This document shows, in pieces, positions 59,501 through 64,000 of a DNA stretch of 64,000 nucleotides. The DNA lies in contig CAZEKB010000006.1 of the NCBI GenBank assembly GCA_964512225.1, positions 48,101 through 112,100 on the forward strand. The letters are read 5' to 3'. This stretch comes from CAZEKB01 sp964512225. GTDB lineage: Bacteria > Myxococcota_A > UBA796 > UBA9615. Each line of letters starts with the position of its first letter. Position 1 is the stretch's first letter. The translations under genes and the position numbers were made by a program. Below the pieces are notes generated by a model. It was not told the origin of the DNA. It did no database searches and was given only the letters and a program-made list of their open reading frames with translations.

Positions 59501-60427
59501 ATGACCGTCGATATTCGAGCCAGGAAGCCATCGTGGCTGAAGGTGCGCCCGCCCGGCGGCGAGCGGTATCGGTGGATCAAGGAGCAGCGCCGCAGCCTGC
59601 AGCTGTCGACCGTCTGCGAAGAGGCGCACTGCCCGAACATCGGCGAGTGCTGGAGCAGCGGCACCGCGACGTTCATGGTCATGGGCTCGATCTGCACCCG
59701 CGGGTGCCGCTTCTGCGCGGTGAATACGAACCGCCGCGGGCTCCCCCTGGACGCGGGTGAGCCGGGCAAGCTCGCGCGCACCATCCGGGGCATGGACCTC
59801 GACTACATCGTCATCACGTCGGTCGATCGCGACGATCTGGAGGACCAGGGCGCGTCGCACTTCGCCGCCTGCGTCCGCGAGGTGAAGGCGATCTCGCCCG
59901 GGACGCGCGTGGAGATCCTGTTCCCGGACTTCCGGGGCGACGTGGACCTCGTGCGCACCGTCGTGGAGTCCGGCGCGGACGTGCTCGCCCACAACCTCGA
60001 GACGGTCCGCAGCCTCACCAAGAAGGTGCGCGACGGGCGCTGCGGCTACGACCAGAGCCTCGCGGTGCTGCGCGCGATCAAGGACGTCGACCCGGATGCG
60101 TACTCGAAGTCGTCCCTCATGGTGGGGCTCGGGGAGACGGAGGACGAGGTGGTCGAGGCCATGCGCGACCTCCGCGCCGCGGGCGTCGACTTCCTGACCG
60201 TCGGTCAGTACCTGCGTCCGAGCGCCCGGCACATCGCCGTCGAGGAGTACGTCGACCCCGAGCGCTTCGCCCGGTACGAGGCCGTCGGCAAGGACCTGGG
60301 CTTCCGGTGGGTCGCCTCGGGGCCGCTGGTGCGCAGCTCGTACAAGGCGGGCGAGTTCTTCATCCACAACCTCCTGGAAACGCGCGACGCGACCCCCTCC
60401 GCTCGCCATCTGCAGGTGATCTCGTGA
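59501..60427 (+). CDS. lipA: Lipoyl synthase
   Basis: LipA inserts two sulfurs into octanoyl-protein to make lipoyl groups. The 308-residue radical SAM enzyme has the auxiliary-cluster cysteines C39, C44 and C50, the radical SAM CTRGCRFC (C65, C69, C72) and the C-terminal RSSYKAGEF (278-286), whose Ser ligates the auxiliary cluster. Its stop overlaps the E1 alpha start (GTGA). It would lipoylate the E2 encoded in the same operon. Confidence 0.96.
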   Translation: MTVDIRARKPSWLKVRPPGGERYRWIKEQRRSLQLSTVCEEAHCPNIGECWSSGTATFMVMGSICTRGCRFCAVNTNRRGLPLDAGEPGKLARTIRGMDLDYIVITSVDRDDLEDQGASHFAACVREVKAISPGTRVEILFPDFRGDVDLVRTVVESGADVLAHNLETVRSLTKKVRDGRCGYDQSLAVLRAIKDVDPDAYSKSSLMVGLGETEDEVVEAMRDLRAAGVDFLTVGQYLRPSARHIAVEEYVDPERFARYEAVGKDLGFRWVASGPLVRSSYKAGEFFIHNLLETRDATPSARHLQVIS

Positions 60428-61458
60428 CCGCGACCATCCCCCTGTCGATCCTGTCCCCGACGGGGGCCGCCCTGCCCGGCGCCGACCCCGGCTGGAGCGA
60501 CGATCGGGTCCTGAACATCCACCGCGCGATGGTCCGCTCCCGGGTCCTCGACGAGCACGTCGCGAAGCTGCAGCGTCGCGGCCTCGTGGGGCTCTGGGCG
60601 CCCGCTCACGGCTACGAGGCGCACATCTACGGCGCGCTCACCGCCATGAAGGAAGAGGACTGGCTCTTCGCGGACACCCGCATGACCGGGGCGGCGCTCT
60701 ACCGCGGGCTCGACGTGCGGTCCTGGCTCGCGATGCTGCTCGGCTCCGGCGCCGCGGCCCACGGCGGTCGGGCCATGAGCTCCGAGATGACGGCGTCGGC
60801 CCACAACTTCGTCACGATCTCGAGCCCCCTCGGGACCCAGATCATCCAGGCGTCGGGCACCGCGCACGGCATGAAGCTCCGACACCAGCGGACGGCCTGC
60901 CTCAGCTGGTTCGGCCCCGCCGCGGCCGCCACCGGCGACTTCCACGTGGGCCTGAACTTCGCGGGCCTCTACAAGGTCCCGGCGATCTTCTATCTGTGCA
61001 CGTCGGGGAGCGCGGACCTCGACCGCGAGCGCTTCGCGGGCGAGGCGTTCGTGGACAAGGCGGACGGCTACGGCATCCGCGGCGTGCGGGTGGACGGCAG
61101 CGACGTGTTCGCGGTGTACGCCGCCGTGGCCGACGCCGCGAAGCGCGCCCGCAACGGCCTCGGCCCGACGTTGATCGAGGGCATCACCGGGGGGCCCGGC
61201 GGGGGCGCCGACCCGGTCGAGCGGCTCGAGGGCTACATGACGGCGCGAGGCATCGACGTGCAGGCCGCGAGGGCCGCCGGGAGCCGAAAGCTCCGGGCTC
61301 TGCTCAAGACCTGGACGGTCGAACTGCTGGGCGAAGGTTCGCCGGAGCTTCGCAGTCTCTTCGACCACGTCTACGATGCGCCGACTCCGCAGCTGGTGGA
61401 GCAGCGGGAAGGTCTCGAGACGCACCGGCGGCGGTTCGAGAACGACACCTTGGCGTGA
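60424..61458 (+). CDS. 2-oxo-acid dehydrogenase E1 alpha-like subunit lacking Mg-TPP motif
   Basis: The 344-residue protein aligns with branched-chain-type E1 alpha (NFVTISSPLGTQI, GDFHVGLNFAGLY). The thiamine diphosphate motif GDG-x-NN is not kept: GDG is GPA (164-166) and the Asn pair region is CTSG (192-195). The His-Ser loop used for TPP and regulation also reads GGPGGGADP. It may therefore not bind Mg-TPP in the normal way. The frame is open and the coupling to lipA and E1 beta is intact, so it is unlikely to be a pseudogene. GTG 60424 overlaps the lipA stop. Confidence 0.85.
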   Translation: MTATIPLSILSPTGAALPGADPGWSDDRVLNIHRAMVRSRVLDEHVAKLQRRGLVGLWAPAHGYEAHIYGALTAMKEEDWLFADTRMTGAALYRGLDVRSWLAMLLGSGAAAHGGRAMSSEMTASAHNFVTISSPLGTQIIQASGTAHGMKLRHQRTACLSWFGPAAAATGDFHVGLNFAGLYKVPAIFYLCTSGSADLDRERFAGEAFVDKADGYGIRGVRVDGSDVFAVYAAVADAAKRARNGLGPTLIEGITGGPGGGADPVERLEGYMTARGIDVQAARAAGSRKLRALLKTWTVELLGEGSPELRSLFDHVYDAPTPQLVEQREGLETHRRRFENDTLA

Positions 61459-61497
61459 GTCTTCGGTGGGGCGACCGACCGAAGAGAGAGTATTTGA

Positions 61498-62472
61498 ATG
61501 GCGACGATGAACATCATCCAGGCGGTGAACTCCGCGCTGGACCACGCACTCGACACCGACCCGGACGTATTCGTCTTCGGTGAGGACGTGGGCAAGTTCG
61601 GGGGCGTGTTCCGCGCCACCGACGGGCTCCAGGCGAAGCACGGCGAGGACCGCGTGTTCGACACGCCGCTCTCCGAAGCCGGGATCATCGGCACCGCGAT
61701 CGGGATGGCGATCTACGGCCTCAAGCCCGTCCCCGAGATCCAGTTCAGCGACTTCATCTACCCGGCCTTCGACCAGATCGTGAACGAGATGGCGAAGTTC
61801 CGGTACCGCAGCGGCGGCCAGTACACGTGCCCCGTGACCGTGCGGACGCCCTTCGGCGGCGGCATCCGGGGCGGCCACTACCACTCGCAGAGCCCCGAGG
61901 CGTACTTCGCGCACACGGCGGGCCTCAAGGTGGTGGTGCCCAGCGACCCGTACACGGCGAAGGGGCTGCTCCTGGCCTCGATCGACGACCCGGATCCCGT
62001 CATCTTCCTGGAGCCGAAGCGGGTGTATCGAGCCTCCAAGGCGGACGTGCCCGAGGCGCCGTACACGCTGGCGATCGGGCAGGCGCACGTCGATCGCGAG
62101 GGTACGGACGTGACGATCCTGACCTACGGCGCGGTGCTGCACGAGGCGCGCAAGGCGGCCGACATGCTCGCCGAGAACGACATGAGCGCCGAGGTGGTGG
62201 ACCTGCGCAGCCTCGTGCCCCTGGACGAGGCGACGATCCTGCAGTCCGTCCGCAAGACCGGGCGGGTCGTCATCGCCCACGAAGCCGCGCGCACGTGCGG
62301 GTTCGGCGCCGAGCTCGCGGCCATCGTCGCCGAGAAGGCGCTGCTGCACCTCGAGGCCCCCATCCTCCGCGTGACCGGCTACGACACCCCGTTCCCCTAC
62401 ACGCTCGAGAACGACTACCTCCCCGACGCCCTGAAGATCTTCGAGGCGTGCGAAACCACCGTGGACTTTTAA
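61498..62472 (+). CDS. 2-oxo-acid dehydrogenase E1 beta subunit
   Basis: The 324-residue E1 beta has the start FVFGEDVGKFGGVFRATDGL, the TPP-ring Glu in GEDVG, TPLSEAGIIG, IQFSDFIYPAFDQIVNEMAKFRYRSGG and the GGHYHSQSPEA segment with active-site His. Nothing is missing. It follows E1 alpha by 39 bp and precedes E2 by 3 bp. Whether it serves pyruvate or branched-chain oxo acids is not settled; the alpha subunit looks branched-chain-like. Confidence 0.93.
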   Translation: MATMNIIQAVNSALDHALDTDPDVFVFGEDVGKFGGVFRATDGLQAKHGEDRVFDTPLSEAGIIGTAIGMAIYGLKPVPEIQFSDFIYPAFDQIVNEMAKFRYRSGGQYTCPVTVRTPFGGGIRGGHYHSQSPEAYFAHTAGLKVVVPSDPYTAKGLLLASIDDPDPVIFLEPKRVYRASKADVPEAPYTLAIGQAHVDREGTDVTILTYGAVLHEARKAADMLAENDMSAEVVDLRSLVPLDEATILQSVRKTGRVVIAHEAARTCGFGAELAAIVAEKALLHLEAPILRVTGYDTPFPYTLENDYLPDALKIFEACETTVDF

Positions 62473-62475
62473 GAG

Positions 62476-63792
62476 ATGTTCGAGTTCAAGCTGCCGGACA
62501 TCGGCGAAGGCGTCGTCGAGGGAGAGATCGTGTCCTGGAAGGTCGCGGTCGGTCAGGCCGTGGCCGAGGACCAGCCCCTCGTCGAGGTGATGACGGACAA
62601 GGCGACGGTGGAGATCCCGTCTCCCCGCGCGGGCACCGTGGTGGCGCTCAACGGCGGCGAGGGCGACGTCGTGAACGTCGGCGCGACGATCGTGGTGCTC
62701 GACGATGGCACGAACGGCGCCGGGGGCCCCATCAACGGGACCTCCGACGTGGGCACCGGCACCGAGCGCCTGAGCCCCGACGAGCTGCCCGGGAAGGCCG
62801 CTGCTCCCGAGCCCGTCGCGCCGGTCGCACCGGAGCCCGTCGCGCCGGAGCCCGCCTCCCCCGTGGTCGCGCCGCCCCCGCCGCGCGGCAAGGTCCTGGC
62901 CACCCCCGCCACCCGCAAGGTCGCCCGGGAGCTCGGGATCGACCTGGCCCAGGTGCCCGGCACCGGGCCGTCCGGCCGCGTCACCAAGTCCGACGTGGTC
63001 GCCTTCAGCGAGGGTCGGCGCGCGTTCGGCGGCGACTCGGGCGAGGCCGGCCTCGGCTTCACGCACAGCCCGGTGCCTCCCGGGACGGGCCCGGAGCGGC
63101 GCGTCAAGGTCATCGGCCTGCGTCGCAAGATCTCCGAGGCGATGGTCCGCAGCTCGCTGACCATCCCCCACTTCTCGTATGTGGACGAAGTCGACTTCAC
63201 CGAGCTGGTGGGGCTGCGCAAGCGCATCAACGCGGACCTCGCGGCGCGCGGCGAAGGCAAGGTCAGCTACCTGCCCTTCATCATGAAGGCCTGCTGGATC
63301 GCGTTCCGGGACTTCCCCCACGTGAACTCGTTGTACGACAACACCACGGGCGAGATCGTGGTCAAGGAGTACTTCAACTGCGGGCTCGCCACGGACACGC
63401 CGAACGGGCTGTTCGTCTCGGTGGTGCGGGACATCCCCGGGCGCACGATCACGGAGCTCGCGCAGGACATCCGCGACGTCACGACTCGCGTGCGTGAAGG
63501 CAAGGCCGCGCGCGAGGACCTGACCGACGCGACGTTCACGATCACGTCGATCGGCAACATCGGCGGTCTCTTCGCGACCCCGATCATCAACTACCCGGAG
63601 GTGGCGATCCTCGGGGTGAACAAGATCGTCGAGCGGCCGGTGGTGCGGGACGGCGAGGTCGTCGTGCGGCACATGACGCACCTGAGCCCGAGCTTCGACC
63701 ACCGCGTCATCGACGGGGCGGTCGGCGCTCGCTTCGTGACGCGGCTCAAGGGTCTGCTCGAGAACCCCGGCCTGCTCCTCGCGAGCCTCTAG
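62476..63792 (+). CDS. 2-oxo-acid dehydrogenase E2 (dihydrolipoamide acyltransferase)
   Basis: The 438-residue E2 has one lipoyl domain with the target K42 (MTDKATVEIP), an Ala/Pro/Glu-rich linker, the E1/E3-binding domain (about 138-176, TPATRKVARELGIDLAQVPGTGPSGRVTKSDV) and the catalytic core with H409 and D413 in DHRVIDG. It forms the core of the complex. No E3 gene is seen before the window ends. Confidence 0.95.
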   Translation: MFEFKLPDIGEGVVEGEIVSWKVAVGQAVAEDQPLVEVMTDKATVEIPSPRAGTVVALNGGEGDVVNVGATIVVLDDGTNGAGGPINGTSDVGTGTERLSPDELPGKAAAPEPVAPVAPEPVAPEPASPVVAPPPPRGKVLATPATRKVARELGIDLAQVPGTGPSGRVTKSDVVAFSEGRRAFGGDSGEAGLGFTHSPVPPGTGPERRVKVIGLRRKISEAMVRSSLTIPHFSYVDEVDFTELVGLRKRINADLAARGEGKVSYLPFIMKACWIAFRDFPHVNSLYDNTTGEIVVKEYFNCGLATDTPNGLFVSVVRDIPGRTITELAQDIRDVTTRVREGKAAREDLTDATFTITSIGNIGGLFATPIINYPEVAILGVNKIVERPVVRDGEVVVRHMTHLSPSFDHRVIDGAVGARFVTRLKGLLENPGLLLASL

Positions 63793-63800
63793 GAGTCCCC

Positions 63801-64000
63801 GTGGCCGTTCGCATCCTCCGCCCGTTCCTGATCACCCTGGTGATCGTCGCGATGATGGTGGCGTGCACGCGCCGCGGGGGCAGTCGCGGCGGCGGGGGCG
63901 ACGACGACGACGACGACGACAGCGCCCCGGCGGACGACGACGACGCGGCGGACGACGACGACGCGGTGGACGACGACGACGCGGTGGACGACGACGACGC
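63801..64000 (+). CDS. Second Asp-repeat lipoprotein, C-terminus off window
   Basis: From GTG 63801 (AGGAG 5 bases upstream) the frame encodes a lipoprotein signal peptide (RPFLITLVIVAMMVACT), a Gly/Arg-rich linker, and DDDDA repeats separated by Ala/Val. This is the same design as the 44476 protein. It runs off the right edge, so its C-terminal domain is unknown. It is 8 bp after E2. Confidence 0.75.
   Translation, partial: MAVRILRPFLITLVIVAMMVACTRRGGSRGGGGDDDDDDDSAPADDDDAADDDDAVDDDDAVDDDD
63899..64000 (+). repeat. GAC-rich microsatellite (DDDDA-type), partial
   Basis: GACGACGACGACG blocks separated by GCGGCG or GCGGTG codons, running to the window edge. The same class of repeat as at 44951-45070. 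Confidence 0.75.

Noticed and set aside
60205..63702. Minus-strand open frame of about 1165 codons opposite lipA-E1-E2
   Set aside because: It is the shadow of four well-identified genes; its composition is Arg/Val/Asp-rich with no fold-like pattern.

Overview
The window comes from a high-GC, Gram-negative chromosome, most like the Myxococcota / former Deltaproteobacteria. This placement is inferred from gene content: a parABS locus, a bactofilin, a Ser/Thr kinase with membrane segments, ASPIC/UnbV and PKD surface proteins, a complete ISC operon and many GTG starts. No rRNA marker is present. A run of exactly 100 N at 23790-23889 marks a scaffold join, so this is a draft or metagenome assembly.

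Region 1 (1-22 kb) is the replication-origin neighbourhood. On the minus strand are a partial ArsA-like ATPase, a frameshifted secreted trypsin-like protease with PKD domains, fabH, gyrB, recF, dnaN and dnaA. On the plus strand are rpmH-rnpA-yidD-yidC-jag-mnmE-mnmG-rsmG, then parA-parB-bactofilin and a sulfotransferase. The dnaN-dnaA gap holds a perfect DnaA box (oriC candidate). A perfect parS palindrome lies at the start of mnmG.

Region 2 (22-38 kb) is mixed. It has thioredoxin-like and ABM-VOC proteins, a 53-bp tandem repeat array interrupted by the gap, a wax ester synthase/DGAT-like gene behind a PsrA-like operator, rpmG-rpmB, a rhodanese plus an A-type Fe-S carrier, and an ECF sigma factor facing a Ser/Thr kinase that carries an anti-sigma-like zinc motif. 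An ASPIC/UnbV lipoprotein, an isoaspartyl peptidase, a hydrolase and a TPR-thioredoxin protein follow.

Region 3 (38-44 kb) is a complete minus-strand ISC iron-sulfur operon: iscS, iscU, iscA, hscB, hscA, fdx, iscX and a DsrE-like gene. IscR-type palindromes overlap the predicted promoters of both iscS and iscU, but no iscR is in view.

Region 4 (44-59 kb) is accessory. It holds an Asp-repeat lipoprotein with a lamin-tail domain, an M81 MlrC-like protein, a radical SAM protein, a Cys-rich LuxR protein and an adenosine deaminase. It also has a translationally coupled trio (Rieske protein, multi-pass membrane protein, CPBP protein with a cNMP-type sensor), a coupled run of MBL-fold, polysaccharide deacetylase, epimerase and MFS genes, a flavin amine oxidase and a lipase-like hydrolase.

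Region 5 (59-64 kb) is a 2-oxo-acid dehydrogenase operon (lipA, E1 alpha, E1 beta, E2) with a clear promoter next to a FadR-type 18-bp palindrome. The E1 alpha lacks the residues that normally bind Mg-thiamine diphosphate. The window ends inside a second Asp-repeat lipoprotein gene. The best leads are this E1 alpha, the Rieske/membrane/CPBP trio and the sigma-factor/kinase pair.
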